From: Angiostrongylus vasorum | Lineage: Eukaryota; Nematoda; Chromadorea; Rhabditida; Metastrongylidae | Length of the DNA: 64,000 bases | Direction: 5' to 3' | Assembly: GCA_018806985.1 (NCBI GenBank) | Contig: JADANN010000227.1 | Coordinates: 62,001-126,000, forward strand | In this document: piece after piece, positions 35,933 through 47,945 of the stretch | Layout: each line of letters opens with the position of its first letter | How positions within the stretch are numbered: position 1 is the stretch's first letter | The notes under the pieces: model-generated | The model's input: only the letters and a program-made list of their open reading frames with translations | What the model was told of the DNA's origin: nothing | Database searches by the model: none | Position numbers and translations under genes: made by a program

Positions 35933-37039
35933 AATGTCACTAACAAATGCAACGGTAGACTACCATTCAACAAATTACTTAGATAGATATATCACACAGA
36001 AAAATATTACATCCATGAAGAGATTCACAGTGAAAAGTGGCAAATGAGATGATTCTGATAAGAAACGTTGCTGGTAAGAGAAACTTACAATCGCTAGTCC
36101 CACGTGGTGTGGATGTTGTAAGATAAACTAATGTTCTAAAAGTGCAAAGCCTTGAAACTGTTTTCAAACTGCTCCATTATGTTCTCAACACGACGGCTCG
36201 ATCTCTCCAGAGAAAAGCAACGAAAAAAGAACAGAAGAGTGAAACAAAAAGGCTGAAAAGTTTGTCGAAGAATAGTCATTTCCTTCGATGAATTTACGAC
36301 TAATGCTGCTCATAGAAGGTTTGCTGAACTTTCTATGTGATGGGCATCTAATTACATCAAGGTGAGTAACGACTGCACATAAATCGAAGTGCGATGAAAA
36401 ACATGCAGGTCCTATAGAATCACAGCTTGAACATCTTCTGTGTTCTTTTTTGAAAAAAGGAAGATTCTGCAATCATCCAGATAAAGAGAAGGAAAGTATT
36501 ACAGCAACAAAAATGTTTAACAGAACGCCTAGCTAACACTCTGTGCACATCGTGATCATCGAAAAACTTTCGGTGTACATACTTGAATGTATGAACGAAC
36601 AGCTTTTATGAGGTTCGTACAGTTTTCTGACCATTGCACTGTTTAAGTGTTATGTTTGTGGTCTTTGCAAAAGTTCTCTTTTTGGAGTTTTGGTAGGATC
36701 ATTCAAGGAAGTTGCAACATCGATATCGCATGCCGATGGATCTGGAATACTGGAGCTTCTAAGTCAGAAGGCTTCTATTAGTAAGGTGGAAACTCCTAAA
36801 ATTAACTCTCAGCTGGGCTTCTGTCAAACTTTTTCTTGGATTACATGACTGGTCAAGTGATGGACACCTAATTCCACTTCTTAACCTCATGAAAGCGGTA
36901 AAGCCAATGGAGTTTAAAGCTGTAGATGTGGATAAAACCTCAATGCGTAAGTATCATGCTTCCAATTTTGCTTCTAGCCGACAAATTTCATTGTGGTTTT
37001 TCAGAATCTGGAATAGCGCTATGGATAATCAGGGTTTCT
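35933..37039. other. unassigned, partly RTE flank
   Basis: No host exon recognised. The last few hundred bases may be the decayed 5' part of the RTE copy that follows. Confidence 0.3.
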
Positions 37040-38750
37040 AGGAATAACTGGTCTAATACAAACCCGACGCCCAGACGGAACAGTTACAGCGTCCAGAAAG
37101 GCAATAGAGAAAATCATTCACGATTACTGCTCAGATCTCTTCGATAACCACGTCCACCCTCCGTCATATGAAATAAAGAAGGATGGATATGTTGTACCCA
37201 CCGGTTCTTCGTTCCGAAATCCGACATGTCATTTCGTCGGTGAAAAATCGAACCGCACCAGGTCCGGACTGGATTAGACCAGAACACCTGAAGAACCTTC
37301 CACCAGTCCTCGTAAACACACTGGTTAGGCTCTTTACACGTTACCTGTCTGAATGCAAGGTCCCTACCCAGTGGAAGACCAGCAAGACCGTGTTATTGTT
37401 CAAGAAGAGTGATCTGCACGATATCGGCAACTACCTCCCAAAGTAATGACAGAACACTGGACGAAGGACAGCCATGTGAGCAAGCAGGGTTTCGAAAAGG
37501 ATTTAGTACGATGGACCACATCCACACGATAACAAGGCTCATTGAAGTATCGCGAGAGTACAAAAAGACCACTCTGTGTCAATTTCATCGATTTACAGAA
37601 GGCCTTTGATTCAAGATAGAGACAAGACTTTGAGATAGAAGCAGTCATGGAAGCCCTTGATAGGCAAGTAGTCCCTACTCAATAAATAGAGATTCTTCGT
37701 GAGCTGTACAAAAATTTCACAACGAAGATATCACCACTCTACAACGATATTAACATCGACGTCAAAAGAGGGGTTAAGCAAGGCGATACCACCTCGCCAA
37801 AATTATTTACCGCCACCCTCCAGAACGTCATGCGAATACTGGAATGGGATAATATGGGAGTGAAAATCGATGGTCGGCAGTTAAATCATCTTCGCTTTGC
37901 CGATGACATCGTCCTTATAACAACAAACACTAGCCAAGCGGAACGTTATGCTTGCTGACTTTGATAAAGCCTGTGGAAAGATTGGTCTTCGACTGAATTT
38001 CACAAAAACGATGATCATGAAGAACGGATTGGTATCGTATGCCCCATCCACGCTCAACGGAACGAATATCTCCGAATGCTCCAGTTATGTCTATCTAGGT
38101 CGAGAAATCAATGTGATGAAACGACTTAGCTCCAGAGCTCAGCAGAGGGAAACAAGCGGCTCCTGGGGAGCTTTCCAAGAGCATCGAGGATGTAGTGAAG
38201 AGAACAAAGAACACCCGACTCCCTGCCCACCTTTCCGACTCAACAGTACTTCCCTGCCCTAACGTATGCGTCAGAAACCTGGTCGCTGCGTAAGCAGGAT
38301 GAAAGATCACTCAGCATCATTGAACGTGCAGTCGAAAGGACGATGCTAGGGAGTATGACAACTTTCACACAACTAAAGAAAGGGTCGAGCTCCGACCTGC
38401 GTAAACGATCAGAAATCAAAGATGCCGTTCTGTACCCCAAATAATCGAAGATAAGGTGGGCCGGACACGTAGTGCGTATGAATGACAACCGGTGGACAAG
38501 AGCCGTTAGTGACTGGATTCCTCGGGATGTCAAACGTACTGCAGGAAGAGCACCGACGCGATGGTCAGAGTTCTTCACAAAAACCCTAGAAGAAAGATAT
38601 GATGCTCGACGAATTCCTAGATCGAGCAGAACCCACTGGGCTACTCTTGCATGTGACAGCCACAAATGGAAGATTACTGGCGCCTGCTCGAGTAACTCGA
38701 TGATCAGCGGGACTAGAGGTGATACAGGTGAATACAAGCCTTACCAATAA
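37040..38750 (+). pseudogene. RTE-type non-LTR retrotransposon reverse transcriptase, decayed
   Basis: Ordered RT motifs in changing frames: [111 protein letters not shown] (catalytic FADD, about 37896), KIGLRLNFTKTMIMKN and SYVYLGREINV. The C-terminal part has KIRWAGHVVRMNDNRWTRAV, DWIPRDVKRTAGRAPTRW and ending words HWATLACDSHKWK. Part of the palm between NYLP (37437) and the next motif is deleted. The upstream endonuclease domain is not visible, so the copy is 5'-truncated. It cannot encode an active enzyme. Confidence 0.88.
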
Positions 38751-39210
38751 TCGGACAATCGATGTTTGCTCACCGTGCACTACTACTAACAAAACCTACA
38801 ACAATTAAATCTGTTACCCCATTCAACTCCAACTGATATTTCGCGATCGGACAGGGCTATATGGAGGAAACAGTGAACATACAAGAGAATCAACCAACAA
38901 AACAACAAACCAGACCGTTTTCATAAGGTGTGAGGATAAGGCGGATGCATTAATCACCAACTGAATTCGCTCATCCCCATGTTCTACAATGTCATATTCC
39001 AGTCTAAGTCTAATGAGATATGTGTTCATAGCAGTGAGATGAATTTGTAAACATTTAAAAATATTACCAAATATATATTATACAATTATTTACTTATATG
39101 TATGCAGATTTATAGGATAAGAGAATCCAAAAAATTTCACGAGGATTCCAGCGTTTCTTCTACCCCTTTTAATTGCCTTGCAACTTACCCGTCCTAACCG
39201 ATGATCTGAG

Positions 39211-39450
39211 TTGATGGTCCACAGTCGTTCACCTTCTCGATATGGCGTCTTTGTCATCGTATCGAGTCGAGTCTTCCTTTAATGAAGGACTACCCGAGTG
39301 GTAGCTAACACGAAAACAACTGCTGCAGTATGGTGCTCTACTGAAGATGACCCCACTCGATATGACGACGAAAACACCAGATCGAGAAGACGAACAACTG
39401 TGAACCATCCATCGATCCTGAGGAAGACGAAGACGTCGAAACGCTAGCCG
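39211..39450 (+). mobile_element. compact foldback element with a CTGAGGA hairpin motif
   Basis: Arms at about 39211-39272 and 39355-39418 are about three-quarters complementary (caccttctcgatatggcgtc against agatcgagaagacgaacaac). They are followed by CTGAGGAAGACG-AAGA-CGTC-GAAACG at 39418-39442, the same layout as the element at 33236. Confidence 0.5.
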
Positions 39451-40204
39451 AACAAAAAGTTTCATAAAACCCTTGTGTAAGCTGGACAATTTAAGAACAT
39501 GTTGGTTATTCATACTGAGGACAAAGGAAAGACGGCGTTCGAATGCCTAATATTTGTGAATGAGAAGTTAGTTCTGGAAAAGCTTTCGAACATTGTTCCG
39601 TAGGATTAATGTCAATAGTATAATTAACGGTAGAAAAAAATACTCTAGTTCGTTTGAGGAAAGCTGAACCACTTACATTTTCAAGCTTTTTCTCCGATTT
39701 TAATGCAACGCATAGTAAAAACTTAGTCATACTGAAAGTAGTTTTGAATACGAATGCAAATGAAGTCAAGGAATCGATGAAAAACTCGTGACGCGAGTTG
39801 AATAGAAAATCCTCTGGAATGAAAGTATTATGGAACAAGTACCTTCGCTCCAATAAGAACTCGAGATAATTTATGTAGAAAACAATGAATGAGAAACTCC
39901 AGCACTCTTCGTTTTAGTTTAGGTTTTAGTACCCACTAAGAGACAACTTTCAACCAGGAGCAACGAGTAGTGTAAATCGCATAATGCAGCTTTTACAACA
40001 TTAACTTTTCCTTCACAAGTTTACTACCCCACCGTGACTCATTGTTTTTCCACACGTCGACGTACTACGTACATCATCGGTCCAAGCCAATTACTGCCTG
40101 GGAATGCTCGTCACATTACCATCCGAAATCCCTGAATTAAAGCAAACCAATGTCAAGAATCATCGATGCAAAACAAAAAAGGATAAATTTTAAGTCGCTG
40201 GTAC
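39451..40204. other. unassigned intergenic sequence
   Basis: A 115-codon minus frame (39853-39506) has no recognisable domain. Nothing else was seen. Confidence 0.3.
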
Positions 40205-40330
40205 TTTTTCCAGACAGGTCTGTTATCAATATGTCGACCGCGGATGGTTGGAAGGTTTGGTTAGTTCAGGTCAGTGGATTGAACCAACCAGCATGTGTGT
40301 GCAGAGCGCCTCTAAGCGCTGCTGTACTCG
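40205..40330 (-). mobile_element. SINE-C fragment
   Basis: Reversed shared module and head: ccagacaggtctgttatcaa, gatggttggaaggtttggtt and gcagagcgcctctaagcgc. The tail is missing. Confidence 0.6.
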
Positions 40331-40794
40331 TATTTTCAATCACCAATATGCTGAAAGTTGTAGTAACCATTCTTCCAGTAATTCTTATTCTCTACAGCAC
40401 CGTACTTTTCCACCAGTAGCTATATTTACAGGTAACACCACTTATCACTGCACTCTTCTCAATTTGCTTCTTAAACACCATCTGATGCACCTGCTTCGCA
40501 AATTGCTCGAAAAGGGTTCTGTAACCTCTTTATAAGAACAGCCCTCCTTAGTCCGACAGTTTGGCCACTGAGTAAACAGCTGCCAGCTGTGTGCACTTTC
40601 CAGCATTTGCCGTTGCAACCAGTTTTTATGTAAGTTACTGCATCGCTGTCACATCTACCTTCTGTAAAAAATATTGTACAGTCTTCACGAATAGCAGCCC
40701 TATTAGGCTGCACTAAGTGAGAAGCTTCCTGAAATCTTTCTCTAAGCATTGACTCTAGTTTATTCTGTGAAGATTTGTAACATTAAAAGGATAA

Positions 40795-41070
40795 AAGATA
40801 GAGCTGTCGGCTTTGATCTATCCCTGAGAGATGTGCCATGCATTCAATTTCATCAAGCATCGTTGCAGGTGATTGAATGCATATCTGGCCTTTACAGTGA
40901 GTAGCAGTGGCCTACCGATGTGTCGAGCTAGTGCTGCTATCCACCCAGACAAGTCTGCTACAAATTTGTGGACCCCAGAGGGATTGAAAGCTTGATGAGC
41001 CTGGAGCGCGGGGGCTAATCTCATCTGTTTTGCAGAGCGCCTCCGACTACTGCACTACACGCGCCTTTCA
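40795..41070 (-). mobile_element. SINE-C copy
   Basis: Reversed C copy: gagatgtgccatgcattcaa, gtgattgaatgcatatctgg, ccagacaagtctgctacaaa and gagggattgaaagcttgatg, then a head ending gactactgcactacacgcgc. Confidence 0.8.
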
Positions 41071-42629
41071 CGCCTACAGTTGCAGAAGGATTTTGAAGAG
41101 CATTAGGAGTAATCGCAGTTTAGCTTCGCTCAGTTTCGCTCAGCTCATTCGTTCGGTTAGTTCGCTAAACTAGTATTCCTAACTTTCTGGATATCGTAAC
41201 ATTGTTAATATGTATTGCTTTTACTCCTGTAAGCGATTGATTATCTAAGTTTACAGTTATGCTCTGTGGCAACATCAAAATGTCGCCATATGGCAAATTC
41301 GTACAACATCGAACACTCTACTTCGAATCAATGGTTATTTCGGTGCTGAGGACTGTCTCGAAGACCCATATTCCATTGACTAACTAACACAAAAGTAGCC
41401 TAGCAGATAGGAAAGTTCACTCCGACTCCCAGCATCCAGCCATTTCGTTTAGTGTTGAACTGAGAATGTCTTGTCACCCTTTAATCGGGATTTCAGGGTA
41501 GGTTTCATCTTGTTCAACTAGCAAAGAGAACGTGCTATGGAACGAACGATTCTTCACTAACAAAAACATTGAAGTATTTAATAATCTCCTGTATTCCTTT
41601 CGGGCAACTGCTCATTTAATGGTACTACCACTAAATTGATCTGATGAAACTTTCGTAAGGAAATGAGTACTGCATTACTGATCAGATTAGACAGGACGGA
41701 CTACTACCATAAATATTTCAGACTTAAGCAAGTTTCCATCTGAGAAGTATTATGGTAGTGGGTATGCTTTACTTTCTCTGTGAACTAGAGTAGTCATAAC
41801 AGAGCACTCCATATCGTCACCATAAATAGCAGCCGACCTTAGCAGATTGTAGAAAGTTTAATTTACCTTACGAGTTGGAATTTGGTCCACAATGGCAACG
41901 TCTCCAGGCGTTTGTTTACTGCTGCTGAAATTTCGGATGGGAATACTGAACTTCTTCCTAGTATGGGTGAGAAGTCTGATATCCATCAACATTCCTGTTA
42001 ATGAGGTGATAAACCATCAAGCCAAACCAATTATTTTTAGAAAAAAAGATTAAAAAAAATATGTCATATTACTCTTAACTGTCGGTTAGTGAGAGAAGCA
42101 GGACTTGTTGTTTGGGAGACCATCGTAGCTATTCGGTCAAAACTTTCACACAAACATCTGGAACGCGTCTGGTTCTCTTCAATTGAAATTTGTTCCCTTG
42201 ATTGATGAAAACCACCTGCACTATTGCGATTTGCGTCTAAAAATCTTCAGCTTCTTACGTAGGCTTCATTGTTCATATGACGGATGTGTTTTGCCGATAT
42301 GCATAGTTTCCGTAAAGCTCACTTCATCAACAACCTATTACTTCTTTTCATATGCCAACCGTTTAGTCCGACAAATCGTGGTCAACTTTAGAACCCATCT
42401 TCCTCATTTGGTAGCAATTGTAAAGCAGCAATAGTGAGAAAATAACTGAGCGCTTAGTGCGATAGATTATTGACAACTTTGTAGACAACTTGACTTCAAA
42501 GGGTGACTATGCAAATTGTCTTAGCAGTGCATGCCCTTATCCGCATAGCATTTACCTATTATGTACGCGTGTAGATGCTCATCGTGACATTGCTGAAAAT
42601 TTTCATCATGCAAGACGACAAGTTGGACC
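41071..42629. other. unassigned intergenic sequence
   Basis: Includes a short direct repeat (tttcgctcag, near 41136). No exon or transposon was recognised. Confidence 0.3.
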
Positions 42630-42641
42630 GATCAAACGATA

Positions 42642-43161
42642 ATTTTAATCTTTTTACTTATTGCCTACTCTTTTTGATGGCAAGGTATATTGCGAAATAT
42701 AACTTTAACGAAGCTGAGATATTTGCAAACTCTGGACCGCACGTGCCTATGGTGGGGAACGAACGCGCTATTGTCCTTTCCGGGGAGTAACGCGTTCACC
42801 ACCACATCATGTGGGTCCTTCGTTTCGCCTGTCTCTCAGCTAGTTCGTTGAAGTTATATTTCGCAATATACCCTGCCATCAAAAAGAGTAGGCAGTAAGT
42901 AAAAAGTTTAAAATTGTGATTATAACTATAGCCTCAGCTTAACTGGGTTCAATGCCGATTTGGGCTCCCCAGATCAATCCCGTTGATGGGTGATTGCTGA
43001 TGGCAAAAAGATCGATAGAACTAACTGAGAGACAGGCGAAACGAAGGACCCGCATGGTGTGGTGGTGAACACGTTACTCCCCGGAAAGGACAATAGCGCG
43101 TTCGTTCCCCACCATAGGCACCTGCGGTCAGAGTTCTGCAAATATCTCAGCTTTCGTTGAA
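42642..43161. mobile_element. SINE-A inverted dimer
   Basis: A minus copy (about 42655-42840) is followed by a tail module and a complete plus copy (about 42845-43151). GATCAAACGATA lies at 42630-42641 and 43162-43173, giving one 12 bp target-site duplication for the whole unit. Both copies keep gcgttcgttccccacc. Confidence 0.85.
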
Positions 43162-43239
43162 GATCAAACGATAGATACTGAGATTTTATCACAGGTGTTA
43201 TCGAATCACAAAGAGTGAGACGTTTGATGTCGAACAATC

Positions 43240-43460
43240 TCTCACGGAAGCGCTATGGATCCCGAAATTAATACTTGACCTATACAATGACTTATAGTTG
43301 CCTTTCAATGTATTAGCTATCATCCCAAATTATTTCGCAAATCAATCTGCCGACCTTGAAGGGATGGCGAAGCTTGGTTGGGGGAAAGGCGCTGGGTAGA
43401 ACCAATGCCCATGTGTGTATTGCACGGTAGCTCTAACCGTTAGGCTACACACGGGTTTAT
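43240..43460 (-). mobile_element. SINE-C copy, diverged
   Basis: Reversed words tgccgaccttgaagggatgg, gaagcttggttgggg and attgcacggtagctctaacc place it in family C. Confidence 0.6.
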
Positions 43461-44955
43461 CGCATTATAATCAGAGAAAATATATAGGATAGCCACCTAA
43501 TATCACCTCTGAATTCGGTCCGGCATGGAGTTCGCATGTTGAAGCATTTGTCTTATTGTTCTAGTAGGAGTTGTTCGATATGATTGTAGTCATTTATCAA
43601 TGTTCAATAATCGCTTATAGAACGTCTTCTAACCATTGAACAAGTTAGGGTTGCTGTTCTTGTTTCTTCATCTACCTTGTTTTCCTTACCATTTTAGAGT
43701 TCATCCTTTAGAAAGCATCTTTTTTAAAAAAAAGAAACTGGCTGAAAAGAAAGAAGGCAAGAATTACAACAAAACAAAAGGAAGTGTACTATACATTCGA
43801 AATCGTGTCGTTGACGAACATCTTCTGGTCCTGGGTTCTGATGGAAATAGAAAACTTATGACATGGGTAGATAATTAGTAAAATTGATGGACTTTGTTTC
43901 AAAAGGTAGAAAGATCCAGAGCACCATTAGACGGGTGGATGTTTTCATTACCATTTTTTGCGCGTTTTCTTCCTTTGCTCATGTAGAACTAATGGCTTCT
44001 AAAGAGACGGCACAATATTATGCTGCAGAAATGGCGACTATCAGAAAAGTTTGTCTAACCTAGTTTACTTTGAACAACCACCTCACTTTGGCCACGGAGT
44101 GGTCCTCGATGTCAATGCACAATGTAGGCCTAGTATTCGATATTGTTGGCAGAGCTTCCAATGCTCAGGAAGAGATTTGACTTCTTGAGAATACCAATGA
44201 CACAGCTAGGAGAAAACTGCCGCTACTAGCGTCTCCTTTCTTCCAACTGCTCGTTGCTAATCAGAAAAGTAACATCTGGCTTCAGTACAGATCTGGTTTG
44301 GACACACTTTAGCAAGGGAAGCTGAGGATGCAAAAGTCAGAACAGCTTGAGTTATTAAGTAAATGCTGTAAAGTTAACGCCATCAACAGCTGACTGCCTG
44401 AAACTCAACAGTCGGATTAATTTGTTCGATGGTCTATATATTGTAAAGCATGTTGCATGTCATAAACATATTAACTAAGGATGAAAAGTAAATATGCTGA
44501 TGACGGCAAGAGGGAAGATTTATATCGTTGACCTTTGATTAAAGTCAACACCAATGCCTACACCTCAAATCCAAAACATCACGAGACAAGTGATGACAAA
44601 TGAGAAGCAGAAGTTTTTCATCGGAAAAACAAGATTTGCTTTGCAGCCAGTAGAGTGCATCGATCACCAGTAGAGATTGGAAATCGGAAAATAATGCGTT
44701 GTTTAAGCAAGTAGCAGAATTACCACCCACACAGAAATGTAATCATATAATCAGATTAAAGCATTTGCTGAGAAAACAAGGCGTATAGCGCCAGTGGACG
44801 ATAGTAACTGAGTAACACAACTTATGAAGCACAGAAACAGCGACAGCGGAAATCAAAGCGGAGAGAAGGTACACATTTTCGACTTCATTAGGTGCCAATT
44901 CCCTTATTTTCATGAGATTCAAAAGAGTGAATATTGTGCATGCATCGGGATGAAA
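43461..44955. other. unassigned intergenic sequence
   Basis: A small plus frame at 43636-43878 and a minus frame at 44730-44545 lack recognised motifs. Confidence 0.3.
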
Positions 44956-45065
44956 TGCTTTGTATTACACACATGATCAATGGTTCGATCCCGCCCTCCG
45001 GAAAAAAACCAAGCCTTCCACCACTCACGTGTCAGCAGATTTGTACCATTTGTTGTTTCAAAGGA
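44956..45065 (+). mobile_element. SINE-C head fragment
   Basis: tcaatggttcgatcccgccc (B box) is followed by aaccaagccttccaccactc, the start of the shared module. Confidence 0.55.
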
Positions 45066-45104
45066 GAGAGGGTTTGACATTCAGCTAGTTAGTGGATAAA
45101 CGAT

Positions 45105-45395
45105 AAAACGATGAAGCTGTCGGCGTTGATCAATTTCTGATGGATACGCCATGCCACCCACTTCATCAAGCATCGTTAGAGGTGACTGCGTGCATCTGTG
45201 GCCCATACAATGATTCACGATGGCCTAACGATGTATCGAGTCAGTACTGCTATGCTCCCATAAAATCTGGTCCCAATCTGCCGACTCCGGAAGGATGGAG
45301 GGCTTGATGAGCCTGGGGTGTTGGGTCGATCCTATGCGTATTGGAAGGTGCCTCTAACCACTGCGCTACACTACTGCGCTACACGCCCCCTTAAC
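45105..45395 (-). mobile_element. SINE-C copy
   Basis: Reversed C copy: gttgatcaatttctgatgga, gaggtgactgcgtgcatctg, gaaggatggagggcttgatg and a head region with a duplicated cactgcgctacac. Confidence 0.75.
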
Positions 45396-45487
45396 TTAGT
45401 GGATAGGTTGAATAAGATGCCTAGTGCGTTCGAATGCATTGCGGATCCATAAGGGATTGATCAACGCTAATGGCTGCGTTGATTTTT

Positions 45488-45690
45488 TTTATTTACTGCC
45501 TTTTACTAGCTTTCGCGGCAGGGTATTATTTGTGAAACAACCACAATAATGCTGAGATATTTGCAAACTCCAGACCGCAGGTGCCTACGATGGGGAACGA
45601 ACGCGCTATTGTCCTTTCCGGGGAGTAAAGCGCTTACCACCACACCATGCGGGTCTTTCGTTTCGCCTGTCCCTCAGCTAGTTCTAATCG
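45488..45690 (-). mobile_element. SINE-A copy
   Basis: Reversed family words: gctgagatatttgcaaactc, ggggaacgaacgcgctattg, aagcgcttaccaccacacc and tttcgcctgtccctcagcta. Confidence 0.8.
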
Positions 45691-46500
45691 CTGCATCTAG
45701 TATCCTTTTTTTGCCTGAAGCCCTGTATGACGTTTTCCAATTTCTTCATGAGAAAAAAAGTTCATGTGGTAATTAGGAATGCACTCTCAAGCATTTCTGA
45801 TAAAAAAAGACTTGTCAAGTAAGATAAAAACGAGGACTTAATTAATACATCGCTAGTCCCCACAAGTCACACTACACTTGTTCTTTCAATTTTCGAGTGA
45901 ATGAATGCCCGTGTAAAATTACTGACCTGTTAGACGGTAATCAATCCATCATATAAATCATGAATTGCTGGTTGTAGCTGAAAGAATGGTACGAAAAATG
46001 ACTAAACATGTAGAAAAGTGAAACAAACATGTAAAAGATATAGCTAAGTACTGAAAAAATCAGTCACGTCGAGCAGAGCTCACAACCTCTTACCAAGTTC
46101 TTCCAATGCGAAAGAATCCCGCGTTCTCTTGAAGAGGATGAGTGTCCTCAAAAGTGCGGAAATTTACATACTAAAATTGCTCATCTTCACAGAGAATCGT
46201 CTAGGGCCTTTTTTCTCTGTAATCATGGGGTAGCGCAGCTATGTCATTATCGCAAATAATGGTGGGAGCTCAATTGATCAGAAGGAGACATGGTGACTTT
46301 TGAAAGAGATTGTGCCATAATGGTTGTGACTCCCAGAATGGCTTCAAGTTTAACTTTACTAGTTTTGAATAGAAATATTAATCCATGTCTCAGTTTGGAC
46401 TACGGGACAAGGTCTTAATGTCAATAATCATACTAGTACTGCCTCGTATTTAACATTGCTCCATATTACCTTCGTCTAAACGTAATTTTTTTTTGCTTTT
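45691..46500. other. unassigned, with a SINE-B head fragment near 46228
   Basis: ggggtagcgcagctatgtca with gtgggagctcaattgatca near 46228-46282 looks like a SINE-B head. Nothing else recognised. Confidence 0.3.
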
Positions 46501-46882
46501 TATTTTTTTACAGGACCCGTCTTCACGTATACTGTGCGGATCCTAGCACTTCTCACATTCGATTCGCTTCCTCGCATGCACTGTCCACAAAGATCTTCCA
46601 GCTTTACGTGTGGCTTCGGTTGATGCTTGAGGATTTTCACTTCATCTTGAATGTCGAAGAATGTTGGCCGAGCAATTCTCCATGGAGTCCTGAAATAGCC
46701 GCGCTGGATCGTTCCCAATTGAATTGCAGAGAGTGATTTTTTCCCACATAAATCCGGTACTAATTTCCTGACTCCGAAGGGATGAGAGGCTTGGTTGACC
46801 CGGAGCAAAATCGAACTAGCACCATCTCGTGATAACGAGCACCAATACCACTGTGCCATCCGCGCTTTCTTCCACAAGAAAG
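46501..46882 (-). mobile_element. SINE-B copy
   Basis: Minus strand: a head with gcacagtggtattggtgc and B box ctagttcgattttgctcc, the shared module (ccaagcctctcatcccttcg), and the B body with tcaattgggaacgatccagc and gaaaatcctcaagcatcaac, close to the copy at 1769. Confidence 0.82.
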
Positions 46883-47185
46883 TCAATGTGCCACTGTAAA
46901 CCGAGATTGTTTAAAGCTCGTTTTTGGAACAACAAACCAGCAAAAAAGCCTAGAAATCTCAATGATGCACTTCATCAAAAATACTGTTACCATTGTAGTT
47001 CGTGACCATCAAAAAAACTTTAGCAAATTTATGAATTCGAGTACATGCGATTTCATTTCCCAGTTGGATAAAAAACCTCTAGAACTCTCCGGACGGAATG
47101 GTTACCGTGGAACCAAAGGTCGGAAAACGTGTAAAGGTGAGGCACAGTTCGAATGAAGCTTTTCTAGTCCAAGTGATTGTAATTT
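46883..47185. other. unassigned spacer between two SINE-B copies
   Basis: No recognisable feature. Confidence 0.3.
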
Positions 47186-47556
47186 TTTTTTATTTTTTTC
47201 GACACGTCTTTACTTCCAGTGTCCGGATCCCAGTTCTTCTCGCATTCGATTCATTTTTTTCGCATCCATCAATCATGAAGGACTTCCAATTTTTTTAGAT
47301 GTGGCTTCGACTGCTTCTTGAAGATACTCCTATCATGAATATCGTTGAATGCTGGTGGAATCGATATTCCCTGGAGTCAGATAGCTGAGCTAGAGCGTTC
47401 CCACTTGAAGTGCAGAGGGGAATCTTTTCCTCAACAGATCCGGCACCAAATTCCTTACCACCCCCAAGGGATGAGAGGCTTGGTGAACTCGGATCGGGAT
47501 CCAACCAGCAGCGTGCTCGTGATAACCTGCATCATTACCACTGTGCTAACCGCCCC
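47186..47556 (-). mobile_element. SINE-B copy
   Basis: Minus strand: a head with gttagcacagtggtaatgat and B box ggttggatcccgatcc, module ccaagcctctcatcccttgg, and the B body (gaacgctctagctcagctat) ending in an A-rich stretch (T-rich on plus at about 47186-47200). Confidence 0.8.
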
Positions 47557-47834
47557 CTAGTAGCTGTAATGGTTGAGTATATTTAAGGAAACTATTTGGA
47601 TGAATGTCTCGAGAAAAAAAAGGTAACGCAAAAATTTCCGATCTTTTTTCGGCATAGCTAAATTTCCGTCAAGTCTTTTCTTTTTGCAACGATGAAATGT
47701 ACCAAGTTTACTAACCAGATCTTGTGCTATAGTTGTGTAAAGAATCGCTTCTATCAATAAAGCAAATCTTAACGCCTGTGTTTTTCCAAGAAAAATCTTT
47801 TAAAAATTTATGAAGCATCAAAAGAATTAAGCGC

Positions 47835-47945
47835 TTAGCATTGATCAAGCCCTGAGGGATGCGCCACTTATTTATTTGACTTGATTGAGTATCTTAGAAG
47901 TAGCTGGGTGCATATTTAGCTCATACGAATTGCAGTTAAAATACA
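47835..47945 (-). mobile_element. SINE-C tail fragment
   Basis: agcattgatcaagccctgag, gatgcgccactta and gcatatttagctcatacga match the C tail only. Confidence 0.55.
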
